Positions 1-11,600 of a DNA stretch of 64,000 nt are shown here, piece by piece (within the stretch, counting starts at the first letter, position 1; each line of letters begins with the position of its first letter). Source of the stretch: Heliocidaris tuberculata (lineage: Eukaryota; Echinodermata; Echinoidea; Camarodonta; Echinometridae); contig CM046841.1 in NCBI GenBank assembly GCA_025618425.1, positions 10,302,654 through 10,366,653 of the forward strand, written 5' to 3'. A program made the translations under genes and the position numbers. The notes beneath the pieces are model-generated. The model was not told where the DNA came from, searched no databases, and saw only the letters and a list, made by a program, of their open reading frames with translations.

Positions 1-600
1 GATATAGCATATGTCAGAATTTTACAAAATGGAGCCTAGATGACGTCACGATGCATGGACTATGTTGAAAAAATTTCTGTGCTGAGACAATAACCATATA
101 TACCATCGTACCAAATTTGAATACATTTGAATAAGCCGTTTTGGAGATATTGTGCCTATACGGAACTTAAGGCCATTGACGCGCGCGTATGCGCGCACGC
201 GCGAAATTTTTTGAAATGTTTAAAATGGCCTGAATTATGCCCAAAATTAATTATAGACCATTTTGAGCATTTTCAGATTTTGCGCGCGCATGCGCGCACG
301 CGCAGAAAATTTTGAAATGTTTAAAATGGCCTGAAATATGCCCAAAATTAATTATAGACCATTTTGAGCATTTTCAGATTTTGCGCGCGCGCACCTTAAC
401 CGACGCGCACGTACGCGCACGCACCCTATGTTCAATTAATTTCATTTTTAATTAACTTGCATCATGCCAAATTTTGCTATGTTATGACTTTGTATTGCAG
501 AGATATAGCATATGTCAGAATTTTACAAAATGGCGCCTAGATGACGTCACGATTCAAAATTTTAACCAAATTTGAATACATTTGAATAAGCCGTTTTGGA
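1..600. repeat. composite repeat block, copy 1
   Basis: AT-rich non-coding repeat with CG-alternating runs (about 181-206, 281-302, 383-422) and an ATGGCGCC...GATGACGTCACGATG module at ~28-52 and again at ~528-552. The same block recurs at 34881-35160 and 35990-36600 with the same motif order, so it is a dispersed family. The 62-codon open frame here (127-315) lies across the CG runs and is not a plausible gene. Confidence 0.7.
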
Positions 601-625
601 GATATACCGGACACAAAAAAGTGGG

Positions 626-676
626 TAAAAATAAAAATAAATAATAATAATAAATAATAATAAATAATAATAATAA
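626..676. repeat. AAT/AATAA microsatellite
   Basis: A run of AATAATAATAAA-type units directly precedes a block starting ACTAGAAATTTAATTCGTC. Similar A/AAT tracts precede the related blocks at ~35140-35180 and ~36610-36655. Confidence 0.8.
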
Positions 677-1950
677 ACTAGAAATTTAATTCGTCACTGA
701 AGACGAATTAGGTGGTCTGTCTTTCACTGTGGCAAATTGCTTTGTCAGGTGTGATAATATTTCTGCAAGATTATAATCATAATGTTGACGACAATGATGA
801 TAAGATATGGTCATATAAGTGATGACAATGACGATAATGATATATTGATAATGATGATCATAATGACAATAATGATGACAATAACCACGATAACCTAAGT
901 GGCATAGCGCCCCTACAGGTTCAATTTTATGGGCGATTTTTCAAAAAGTGCTTGAAATGGCATAAAACGTCTGCAAAATGAATTTGGGAGGATTTGAATC
1001 ATTTCTAAATTTTGCGCAAGCGCGGACGTATGCGTACGCGCGCGTTTAACGAATTGACCTTGACTGAAATGACAGTGACCTTAACCATGCCAAATATGAA
1101 AGAGAAATGACATTTCATTATGAAGATATAACCATAAGTTGATTTTCACAAAATGGCGCCTGGATGACGTCACAATAACCTGATGACCTTGACAAAGATG
1201 TGGGAACTTGACCTTATTAGGACTGATGACTGACGAAAATATGAAGAAAATTGACTGAGCCGATTTGGAGAAATCGTGATAACGAACTGGACGATTTGAT
1301 ATTGCAGGACATGTGGGAGATTATCCCCTTAGCTTTAATACACGACAAGGAATGAGATTGTACACAAACTACTGCACACTAATTTCCAATAGACATAACA
1401 CGCAAAATTAGGCAGTTTATGACATTGTCTGTGATGGTGTATGTTATAATAGTCGAAAAAGATAGTAAAATGAAAGGCAAAAAAAAAAAAAAAAAAATTG
1501 GACCCACCGGGAATCGAACCTGGGTCGGCGGGATGGGAGGCAAGTACTTTACCAATAGACCAAAAGTTTTGCAATAGACATAACACGTAGACGAAAAATG
1601 GGTTTCTCAAATGACATTTTGTAGTTTAAAAATGGGCATGATCCCGACATCTGATCAAAAATTGGAGGGCACACTTGTAAAAGCTTATAGTCTCAGCTAT
1701 AACATACCAAAATTTGGGAGAAAATCGAGCAGAAATAACAGAGATACTGCTCAAAGAAGACGGGAATGTAGAATCAAGATTTGAGAAAAAGTCATGTCCC
1801 ATAGAGAATACACGCAAAATGTGAAAAATTGACATACCTCCTTTAATCGCAAAAATACGCCATGATGCCTTTGTCAAAATGAAAAATCGTGGTGACTGAT
1901 CTTGTAGAGAATTGTCTCAGCTATAACATATCAAAATTTGGAAGAAAATC
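677..1950. repeat. 1.27-kb duplicated block, copy 1
   Basis: This stretch is almost the same as 5611-6885, in the same orientation and offset by about 4.93 kb. Both copies start ACTAGAAATTTAATTCG, contain GATAATG-rich simple sequence, a TGACGTCA module and a poly-A/tRNA-like segment, and run through CTTGTAGAGAATTGTCTCAGC. No convincing gene is present; the open frames cross simple sequence and the tRNA relic. Confidence 0.8.
1500..1573 (-). tRNA. tRNA-Gly(CCC)-like relic (pseudo-tRNA)
   Basis: Read on the minus strand there is an A-box-like TGGTCTATTGGTAAAG, an anticodon-loop-like GCCTCCCAT with CCC (as in tRNA-Gly), and a clean B box GGTTCGATTCC with a T arm, ending GGTGGGTCC and followed by a long T run usable as a Pol III terminator. 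The 5' acceptor strand does not pair with the 3' strand, so this is a tRNA-derived or pseudo-tRNA sequence, possibly a SINE head. Duplicated at 6440-6513. Confidence 0.55.
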
Positions 1951-2159
1951 GACAATCTATTACTGAAATATTGTCAAACTAATACAAAAATTATGATATA
2001 ATTTTTTCAAAATTGAATTTTTGAGTTCATAGGCAAATATGATGACGTCACAAAATCCGATCGGCCAAAATTTTGCATGAATCGACATCTGCAACTCATA
2101 GGCTTTCAGAAAATGTAAAAAAAATGGGGGGTACCGGTTCATTCTGACGAGCTATGGCT

Positions 2160-2665
2160 TATTCTAGATAGGCATGTTTTTAGCACTTTTTACATTATAT
2201 TGCCCATTGACGCGCGCACGAATTTGAAAGTTTGACGCGCGCGTGTGGCTTTATGGAAGGTCGAGAATGACTGTAAATAGTTGGAAATTGTCAAGAATAG
2301 TGTAAGGAATACAAAACATGCGAAAAAACGGCGTTTTTAGGTGCTGTACGCGCTGCGCGCGCGAATAGCGCGCGCGCGGACGCGCACGGACGGAAAAATT
2401 TGAAATGCTTAAAATGTCCTGAACCGTACTCTCCTTTGATTAAAAAGTGATTTTGAGCATTTTTAAATTTTGACGCGCGCGTACGTGCGCGTCATGATGC
2501 GCACGCAAATTTTGATGACATTTTATGTTGACCCTTGACCTGAAGTTTATATGTATCAAATATGGCTCATTTTTGATGAATTGTTATGAAAATATGATTG
2601 ATAATGTGATTTCACAAAATGGCGCCTGGATGACGTCACGATGATTTGATGACCTTGAAAAAATT
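2160..2665. repeat. dispersed ~500-bp CG-run block, copy 1
   Basis: The block begins around TTTTTAGCACTTTTTACATTAT and contains three CG-alternating runs (~2210-2245, 2347-2390, 2472-2515), ending in the CAAAATGGCGCCTGGATG/ACGTCACGATG module. Recognisable copies lie at ~4990-5500, 7090-7600, 37515-37990 and 40225-40660. Confidence 0.7.
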
Positions 2666-2800
2666 TGTGGAACTTGACCTTGACAGGCCTGATGACTGAC
2701 TGAAATTTGATGAAAATTGATTTTGCCGATTTTGAGAAATCGTCTGCACAAGAAAGTGGGAGAAAAATAAAAATAAATAAAGAAAATTCTGACGAAATTA

Positions 2801-3009
2801 AGAGGTGGTCTGTCTATGACAGACCACCTAATAAAGAAAATTTCGTACAAAAACAGAAGGTGGTCTGTACTTGTAGTACAGCCCACCTAATAATAATAAA
2901 GAAAATTCTGACGAAATTAAGAGGTGATCTGTCGATATCGACAGACCACCTAATAAAGAAAATTCTGACGAAATTAAGAGGTGGTCTGTCAAATGACAGA
3001 CCACCTAAT
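2801..3009. repeat. hairpin-unit array 1 (four hairpins)
   Basis: Four tandem units, each with spacer AGAAAATTCTGACGAAATTA (or a GTACAAAAACAG variant) and a short inverted repeat of the form GGTGGTCTGTC...GACAGACCACC. One unit has CTGTAC paired with GTACAG in place of CTGTC/GACAG, so both arms changed together. A 127-codon frame crosses the array but is made of the repeat unit and is not a gene. Confidence 0.8.
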
Positions 3010-4467
3010 AATACCTATAACGTGTGTGTCTATGGCAAAATGGGTAATTTGAACTTTGAAAGCCATTTTCACCCTGAAGACGACGGTTAAAACGTTTGAG
3101 CTACTCACCTTTTTCGTGTAGAATTTTATGCTCTTTCATCTGAATCAAGTCCCAAGTCTCTAGCACCCCGCAAACCGAAGTTAGGGCTCATTTTCAGGGT
3201 CCGAAAAGGGCATTTTCCACCCCAAAATCACTAAATGAAGCCTGGATGACGTCATAATGACATCATGAACCTCAATTTTTCACCGTCAACACTTCTTATC
3301 AGTCCTCATTACTGTGTCGAATTTGAAAAAGATTCATGGTTTCGTTTTTGAGTTATTGCCCCCGTAAAAAGAGGGGGGGGGGGGTCAAAAAAGGAAAAAA
3401 ATGAATAATAATAAAAAAAAAAAAACGAATTGAGCTATGAATCTGATTTTTGGTGTGCATGATATTTGGTCAAAATGTGGTGGACGAGGTAAAATTCAGA
3501 AAGATTTACCTCCTCGTTTGGGAGTTATTGAGGGTGGCATTTTTCATATTTGCGGGGGCACTGACGCGCGAACATGTGCACACGCGCGCATCGAAATCTT
3601 TGGGATTGACCGGATTGATATCAGCTTCATTCATGCCAAATATGAAAGAGAAATGACTTTCCCTGATGAAGATATGACCATGAGTTGATTTTCACAAAAT
3701 GGCGCCTGGATGACGTCACGATGACCTGGGGACCTTGAAAAAGTTACGGGAACTTGATCTCATAGGGGCTGATGACTGAGGAAAACTTGAAGAAATTGGA
3801 CTGGGCCGATTTTGAGATATCATCTACACAAAAAATGGGCGGAAAAAGGAAAGCTCGTTTTGACAAAACTAAAATTAATCTACTAGAAATTTAATTCGTC
3901 ACTGAAGACGAATTAGGTGGTCTGTCTTTAACTGGTAAATTGTAAGATGATGATTGGGCAAGATAGTAATCATGATAGGGTCGACGGTCATATAAGATGG
4001 TCATATATATATATATATATATATGATGACAGTGAAATTGACCATCCGAAATATGAAAGAGAAATGACATTTCGTTATGAACATACATGACCATACGTGA
4101 CCATTAGTTGATTTTCAGAAAATGGCACGTGGATAAAGTCATAATTACATCATGACCTTGATATTTTCACAGCATAATTGTCCTACCAACACTCATGTCT
4201 GTGCCAACTTTCATAAAGATTCAAGATTCCGTTTTTAAGTAATCAGCCCCGCAAAAAAAAGGTGTTGGGTGGTTTTCGGTTAATTAGTTTGAGATTTTCA
4301 GTTTTTTCATCTGGCAATGGAAGGAAAAAATACAAGAATTTGAAGAACTTTTAAATTGGAAGTAAAATGGACAGGCATTTCCTTGAAGTTTCAGCCATTG
4401 GTTTCGTTGTAAAAGGCAGGATGGACGAGAAATTAAGGAAAAGATGGACAAGAAAACGACGTCTACA

Positions 4468-4499
<32 letters not shown>

Positions 4500-4980
4500 G
4501 AATTGAGCTATGAATCTGATTTTTGGTGTGCATGATATTTGGTCGAAATGTGATGGACGAGGCAAAATTACAGAGATACTGCTCAACGAAGACGGGAATG
4601 TAGAATCAAGATTTGAGAAAAAGTCATCTCCCTTAGAGAATACACGCAAAATGTGAAAAATTGACATGCCTCCTTTAATCGCAAAAATACGTCATGATGC
4701 CTTTGTCAAAATGAAAAATCGTGGAACTGATCTTGTAGAGAATTGTCTCAGCTACAACATATCAAAATTTGAAAGAAAATCGACAACCTATTACTGAAAA
4801 ATTGTCAAATGAATACAAAAATTATGACATCATTTTTTCAAAATCGAATTTTTGAGTTCATATGCAAATATGACGTTCTGATCGATTGACCCCCAATTTT
4901 TTTTTACGAATTCATACCTACAACTCATAGGCTTTCAGAAAATGTAAATAAAAAAATGGGGGGTAGCCACACATTCTGAC
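3010..4980. repeat. composite repeat interior, no gene
   Basis: Diverged pieces of the same family: TGACGTCA-type modules at ~3246 and ~3711, a 13-G run near 3370, a half hairpin unit AATTAGGTGGTCTGTC near 3910, a (TA)n tract at ~4004-4023 and long A runs near 3413 and 4472. The stretches at 3425-3490 and 4498-4560 share the sequence around GAATTGAGCTATGAATCTG. Open frames here are short and cross low-complexity sequence. Confidence 0.6.
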
Positions 4981-4989
4981 GAGCTATGG

Positions 4990-5500
4990 CGGATTTTATA
5001 TAGACATGTTTTTACCACTTTTTACATTATTTTGCCCATTGACGCGCGCACGAATTTGAAAGTTTGACGCGCGCGTGTGGCATTATGGAAGGTCGAGAAT
5101 GACTGGAGATAATTGGAAATTGTCAAGAATAGTGTCAGGAATACAAACCATGCGAAAAAAACGGCTTTATTACGTTCCGTACGTGCTGCGCGCGCACATA
5201 ACGCGCGCGCGGACGCGAACGGACGGAAAATTTTGAAATGCTTAAAATGTCCTGAACCGTACTCTAATTTGATTAAAAAGTGATTTTGAGCATTTCTAAA
5301 TTTTGACGCGCGCGTACGTGCGCGTCATGATGCGCGTGCGGATTTTGTTGACATGTTACATTTACCCATGACCTGAAGTTTATGTGTGTTAAATATGGTT
5401 CATTTTTGATGACTCGTTATGAAGATATGATCGATAATGTGATTTCACAAAATGGCGCCTGGATGACGTCACGATGACCTGATGACCATGAAAAAATTTC
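4990..5500. repeat. dispersed ~500-bp CG-run block, copy 2
   Basis: Same order of elements as 2160-2665: TTTTTACCACTTTTTACATT, CG-alternating runs at ~5041-5078, 5183-5215 and 5306-5340, and the ATGGCGCCTGGATGACGTCACG module at ~5451-5472. Confidence 0.7.
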
Positions 5501-5610
5501 TGGCACTTGACTATGATAGGCCTGATCATTCACTGAAATTTGATGAAAATTAATTGAGCCAAATTTGAGTAATCACGGTCACAAGAAAGTGGGAGAAAAA
5601 TAAAAGACAA

Positions 5611-6885
5611 ACTAGAAATTTAATTCGTCACTGAAGACGAATTAGGTGGTCTGTCCCTGTGGCAAATTGCTTTGTCAGACGTGATAATATTTCTGCAAGA
5701 TAATAATCATGATAATGTTGACGACAATGATGATAAGATGGCCATATAAGTGATGACAATGACGATAATGATATATTGATAATGATGATCATAATGGCCA
5801 CAATAATGACAATAACGATAATCGAAGTCGCATAGCGCCCCTTCAGGTACAATTTTATGTGCGATTTTTTGAAAAGTGCTTGAAATGGCATAAAACGTCT
5901 GCAAAATGAATTTGGGAGGATTTGAATCATTTCTAAATTTTGCGCGCGCATGGACGCGCGGACGTACGCGTACGCGTGCGTTTAACGAATTGACCTTGAC
6001 TGAAATGACAGTGACCTTAACCATGCCAAATATGAAAGAGAAATGACATTTCATTATGAAGATATAACCCTAAGTTGATTTTCACAAAATGGCGCCTGGA
6101 TGACGTCACAATAACCTGATGACCTTGAAAAAGATGTGGGAACTTGCCCTTATTAGGACTGATGACTGACGAAAATATGAAGAAAATTGACTGAGCCGAT
6201 TTTGAGAAATCGTGATAACGATCTGGACGATTTGATATTGCAGGACATGTGGGAGATTATCCCCTTAGCTTTAATACACGATAGGGAATCAAATTGTACA
6301 CAAACTACTGCACACTACTTTCCAATAGACATAACACGCAAAATTAGGCAGTTTATGACATTGTCTGTGATGGTATATGTTATAATAGTCGAAAAAGATA
6401 GTAAAATGAAAGGCAAAAAAAAAAAAAAAAAAAAAAAATGGACCCACCGGGAATCGAACCTGGGTCGGAGGGATGGGAGGAAAGTACTTTACCAATAGAC
6501 CAAAAGTTTTGCAATAGACATAACACGTAGACGAAAAACGGGATTCTCAAATGACATTTTGTAGTTAAAAAATGGGCATGATCCCGACATCTCATCAAAA
6601 ATTGGAGGGCACACTTGTAAAAGCTTATAGTCTCAGCTATAACATACCAAAATTTGGGAGAAAATCGAGCAGAAATAACAGAGATACTGCTCAAAGAAGG
6701 CGGGAATGTAGAATCAAGATTTGAGAAAAAGTCATGTCCCATAGAGAATACACGCAAAATGAGAAAAATTGACATACCTCCTTTGATCGGAAAAATACGC
6801 CATGATTCCTTTGTCAAAATGAAAAATCGTGGTGACTGATCTTGTAGAGAATTGTCTCAGCTACATCATATCCAAATTTGGGCGA
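5611..6885. repeat. 1.27-kb duplicated block, copy 2
   Basis: Near-identical to 677-1950 including the GATAATG-rich tract, the TGACGTCA module, the long A run and the tRNA-Gly-like relic. The high similarity implies a recent segmental duplication within the array. Confidence 0.8.
6440..6513 (-). tRNA. tRNA-Gly(CCC)-like relic, second copy
   Basis: Same structure as the copy at 1500-1573: CCC anticodon-like loop, B box GGTTCGATTCC, 3' side ending GGTGGGTCC and a following T run on the minus strand. The acceptor stem is again unpaired, so the defect predates the duplication. Confidence 0.55.
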
Positions 6886-7089
6886 AAAATGACCAATATT
6901 AAAGGAGTTATAGTGAAATTTGCATAAATTTGATGACGTCATTTTTGAAAAAATGAAATTTTGAGTTTAGACGCCATTTTGATGACTTTGCAATATAATT
7001 GAGGCTCAAATTACCCATGAAATTATATCTATGATTCCTCCTCTACCCAAATATGAAAAAAAATTGGGGGGTTTATGGACTATTTAAAG

Positions 7090-7600
7090 AGCTAGAGTTA
7101 ATTTTGTAGAGGCATGTTTTTGCACGTTTTTACGTTATTTTCGCCATAGACGCGCGCACGGATTTTAAAGTTTGACGCACGCGTGCGGCATTATTAGATG
7201 TCAAGAATGACTGAAACTAATTGGAAATTGTCAAGAATTTTATCAGAAATCGATACCATGCAAAAAAAAACGGCATTTCTACCTTCCGTACGTGCTGCGC
7301 ACGCGCAAAACGCGCGCGCGGACGCGTGCGCGCGCAAAATTTTGAAATGCTTAAAATGACCTGAACTGTACTCTCCTTTCATCAAAAAGTGATTTTGATC
7401 ATTTCTAAATTTTGACGCGCGCGTACGTGCGCGTCATGACGTGCCCGCGGATTTTGCTGACATTTGACATTGACCCTTGACCTGAAGTTTATGTGTGTTT
7501 AATATGGTTCATTTTTGATAACTCGTTATGAAGATATGATCGATAATGTGATTTCACAAAATGGCGCCTGGATGACGTCACGATGACCTGATGACCTTGA
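7090..7600. repeat. dispersed ~500-bp CG-run block, copy 3
   Basis: Same module order as copies 1 and 2, with CG-alternating runs at ~7149-7190, 7296-7336 and 7413-7450, and the ATGGCGCCTGGATGACGTCACG module at ~7561-7582. Hairpin units follow directly, as they do after copy 1. Confidence 0.7.
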
Positions 7601-7754
7601 AAAAGATAGGGGCACTTGACCTTGATAGGCCTGATAACTGACGAAAATTTGCAGAAAATTGATCCAGTTGATTTTGAGAAGTCACGGCCACAAGAAATGG
7701 GGAGAAAAATAAAAATAAAGAATAAATAATAATAAAGAAAATTCGTACGAAATT

Positions 7755-8217
7755 AAGAGGTGATCTGTCGATACCGACAGACCACCTAATAAATAAAGAA
7801 CATTCTGACGAAATTAAGAGGTGATCTGTCGATTCCGACAGACCACCTAATAATAAAGAAAATTCTAACGAAATTAAGAGGTGGTCTGTCAAGTGACAGA
7901 CCACCTAATAATAAAAATGAAAATAAAGAAAGAAAATTCTGACGAAATTAAGAGGTGATCTGTCTACGACAGACCACCTAATAAAGAAAATTCTGACGAA
8001 ATTAAAAGGTGATCTGTCGATACCGACAGACCACCTAATAAATAAAGAATAATGAAAGAAAATTCTGATGAAATTAAAAGGTGATCTGTCGATACCGACA
8101 GACCACCTAATAAACAAAATTCTGACGAAATTAAGAGGTGATCTGTCTACGACAGACCACCTAATAAACAAAATTCTGACGAAATTAAGAGGTGATCTGT
8201 CTACGACAGACCACCTA
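7755..8217. repeat. hairpin-unit array 2 (eight hairpins)
   Basis: Eight units in tandem (spaced ~53-75 bp), most of the form AGGTGATCTGTC-loop-GACAGACCACCT with loops TA, GATAC or GATTC, separated by AATAAAGAAAATTCTGACG-type spacers. The left arm usually has A where the right arm has C opposite, an A.C mismatch on this strand that becomes a G.U pair on the complementary strand. Confidence 0.85.
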
Positions 8218-8545
8218 ATAATAAAGAAAGAAAATTCTGACGAAATTAAAATGGCATTAAACTGGCAAAACTTGAACAGCGCCACCTTACAGTAACTGCC
8301 AAATTGAGATTATAATTTGAAAATTAATTGCATTTTATTTTGATTTTCGACAAACAGCTGTTTGGAAAATAGGCACATTTTATATTTCAAACTATTATTT
8401 TCGATGTTGCACATGTGGAAATTGCCTACAGATACATTCTAAGCTTCTACAAACTAGAATGGGGCATGATGGGAAAATTAGAGGCACAGACATTTATCAA
8501 ATCCTGTTGAAAGATGGCGCCATTAGGAGCTTCAATTTACTGTCA
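8218..8545. other. linker without recognisable gene
   Basis: About 330 bp of AT-rich sequence between hairpin units. It contains no convincing ORF or terminal repeat. It joins hairpin array 2 to two further hairpin units. Confidence 0.5.
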
Positions 8546-8643
8546 ATTTAAGAGGTGATCTGTCTACGACAGACCACCTAATAATAATAAAGAAAGAAAA
8601 TTCTGATGAAAATTAAGAGGTGGTCTGTTCACAGACCACCTAA
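8546..8643. repeat. two further hairpin units
   Basis: AGGTGATCTGTC-TAC-GACAGACCACCT at ~8551 and the shorter AGGTGGTCTGT-TC-ACAGACCACCT at ~8619. The ~620-bp satellite starts immediately after the second one. Confidence 0.8.
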
Positions 8644-11600
8644 TTACAGTAATGGAAAATAGCATAAAACTGTATAAATGTTACTTACGTTCTGTGGTTG
8701 TAAACACCATACAAAGAAGAGAAAATGAAGTTTAATAGTTAAACACGTAAGCAAATGACAAATATGGAGGAATCTCTAATTGCCACATCTGTTTTATGTC
8801 CAACACTTTTCTAACATTAATACAGTGTGCATTATATTACTCATGAACAAATGCATGAAAATCGCATTATATCTTACTTGAAGGATTTGTATTAAATATT
8901 TTAAATCAACAACCGGATTATTTCTCCTCTCTCTATGTAGCTTTGAATTCCATATCCTCGCATTAAATAACTGAAGCTGGTTTGCATCAATGTGTGAACA
9001 TAACTTATCCCAAATTAAGATTTTGTTTCTAAAACAAAAGCAGAAAAGTCCATATTTTCTTTCCATTTAACCGATATTTTCCTTCTGAATCCAATTACTT
9101 GCTCTTTTTGTGAAGTAATTCTACCACACATCATCTTTAGAAATAATTGAAATGTTTACCACATGAGGAAGGGAGATATACTTAAAAATATTATATTCAT
9201 TGCTCATTGTTGAAATTAAAAGTTCTCCACCATTGCTTTGTATTGCTAAATACATTTAAATCAGTTACAGTAATGGAAAATAGCATAAAACTTTTTCAAA
9301 TTTTACATACCGTCTGTATTTGTAAATACCATGAAAAGAAAGGAAAATGAGGTTAAATAGTTAAACACGTAAGCAAATGACAAAAAGGGAGGAATCTGCA
9401 ATGTCCACATGTGTCCAATACTTTTCTTACATTAATACAGTGTGCATCATATTCCTCATGAACAAATGCATGAAAATCGCATTATATTTTACTTGCAGGA
9501 TTTGTACTATTTTAAATCAACAACCGGATTTTTTCTTCTCTCTCTATGTAGCTTCGAATTCCGTATCCTCGCATTAAATAACTGAAGCTGGTTTGCATCA
9601 ATGTGTGAACATAACTTATCCCAAATTAAGATTTTGTTTCTAAAACAAAAGCAGAAAAGTCCATATTTTCTTTCCATTTTAACAGCTTATTCCCCCTGAT
9701 ATCTAATTACTTAACTTTTTGAAAAGTAATTCTACCAAACATCATCTTTAGAAATAATCGAAATGTTTATCTCATGAGAAAGGAAGATGTTCTCTAAAAT
9801 ATTATGATTATTGCTCTTTGTTGAAATTGAAAGTTTAATTTCGCCTCTATCGCTTTATATTGTAACTAAAATTTATATTAATTACAGTAATGGAAAATAG
9901 CATAAAACTGTACAAATGTTACTTACGTTCTGTGGTTGTAAACACCATACAAAGAAGAGAAAATGAAGTTTAATAGTTAAACACTTAAGCAAATGACAAA
10001 AATGGAGGAATCTATAATTGCCACATCTGTTTTATGTCCAACACATTTCTAACATTAATACAGTGTGCATTATATTCCACATGAACAAATGCATGAAAAT
10101 CGCATTATATTTTACTTGCATCATTTGTATTAACTATTTTAAATCAACAACCGGATTTTTTCTTCTCTCTCTATGTACCTCCGAATTCAATATCCTCGCA
10201 TTAAATAACTGAAGCTGGTTTGCAGCAATGTGTGAACATATCTTATGGCAAATTAAGATTTTCTTTCTTAAACAAAAGTAGGTAAGTCCATATTTTCTTT
10301 CCATTTAACCGATATTTTCCTTCTGAATCCAATTACTTGCTCTTTTTGTGAAGTAATTCTACCACACATCATCTTTAGAAATAATTGAAATGTTTACCAC
10401 ATGAGGAAGGGAGATATACTTAAAAATATTATATTCATTGCTCATTGTTGAAATTAAAAGTTCTCCACCATTGCTTTGTATTGCTAAATACATTTAAATC
10501 AGTTACAGTAATGGAAAATAGCATAAAACTTTTACAAATTTTACATACCGTCTGTATTTGTAAATACCATGAAAAGAAGGGAAAATGAGGTTAAATAGTT
10601 AAACACGTAAGCAAATGACAAAAAGGGAGGAATCTGCAATGTCCACATGTGTCCAATACTTTTCTTACATTAATACAGTGTGCATCATATTCCTCATGAA
10701 CAAATGCATGAAAATCGCATTATATTTTACTTGCAGGATTTGTACTATTTTAAATCAACAACCGGATATTTTCTTCTCTCTCTATGTAGCTTCGAATTCC
10801 GTATCCTCGCATTAACCCTTTCAGGACAGGAATTATTTAAGGGCTAAATTTATCACATTTTGTTCTTCAAATTGGCAACAATAATATTTTTCTTTTAGAG
10901 CTACATGGTTCTAATAAGGTGTGATGTCTTTGGAAACAATATACATGATTAGAAACTTTGTCAAAAAGTTGAAAAAATTGCCAATTTTGATAAAAAATAG
11001 TGATTTTGAACCTCTCAATGTGTTGCCAATTTAAGGATTATGAAGCTTATTCTCCTTTTTGAAATTCCTGGCATCAAACGCAATATGGTCATGTAACAAA
11101 AATAGACATAGTGTGTGCAGAAATTTTTGCTCTTTCTACTCATGTATCTGGTATATTTTTCAGGACTCTGAATGAAAAGTTATTGAGCCAAACCACAAAA
11201 TGTGGTCAATTGTCTCGAAAGGGTTAAATAACTGAAGCTGGTTTGCATCAATGTGTGAACATAACTTATCCCAAATTAAGATTTTGTTTCTAATACAAAA
11301 GCAGATAAGCCCATATTTTCTTTCCATTTCAACAGCTTATTCCCCCTGATATCTAATTACTTAACTTTTTGAAAAGTAATTCTACCAAACATCATCTTTA
11401 GAAATAATCGAAATGTTTATCTCATGAGAAAGGAAGATGTTCTCTAAAATATTATGATTATTGCTCATTGTTGAAATTGGAAGTTTAATTTCGCCTCTAT
11501 CGCTTTATATTGTAACTAAAATTTATATTAATTACAGTAATGGAAAATAGCATAAAACTGTACAAATGTTACTTACGTTCTGTGGTTGTAAACACCATAC

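Noticed and set aside
2801..3009. Hairpin units as Helitron 3' ends (hairpin followed by CTAAT).
   Set aside because: The hairpin abuts the CTAA directly, no TC 5' end or AT target context is visible, and units are tandem rather than terminal.
2707..3090. A 127-codon plus-strand frame starting MMKIDFADFEKSSAQESG.
   Set aside because: Four fifths of it is the hairpin-unit repeat; no independent coding evidence.
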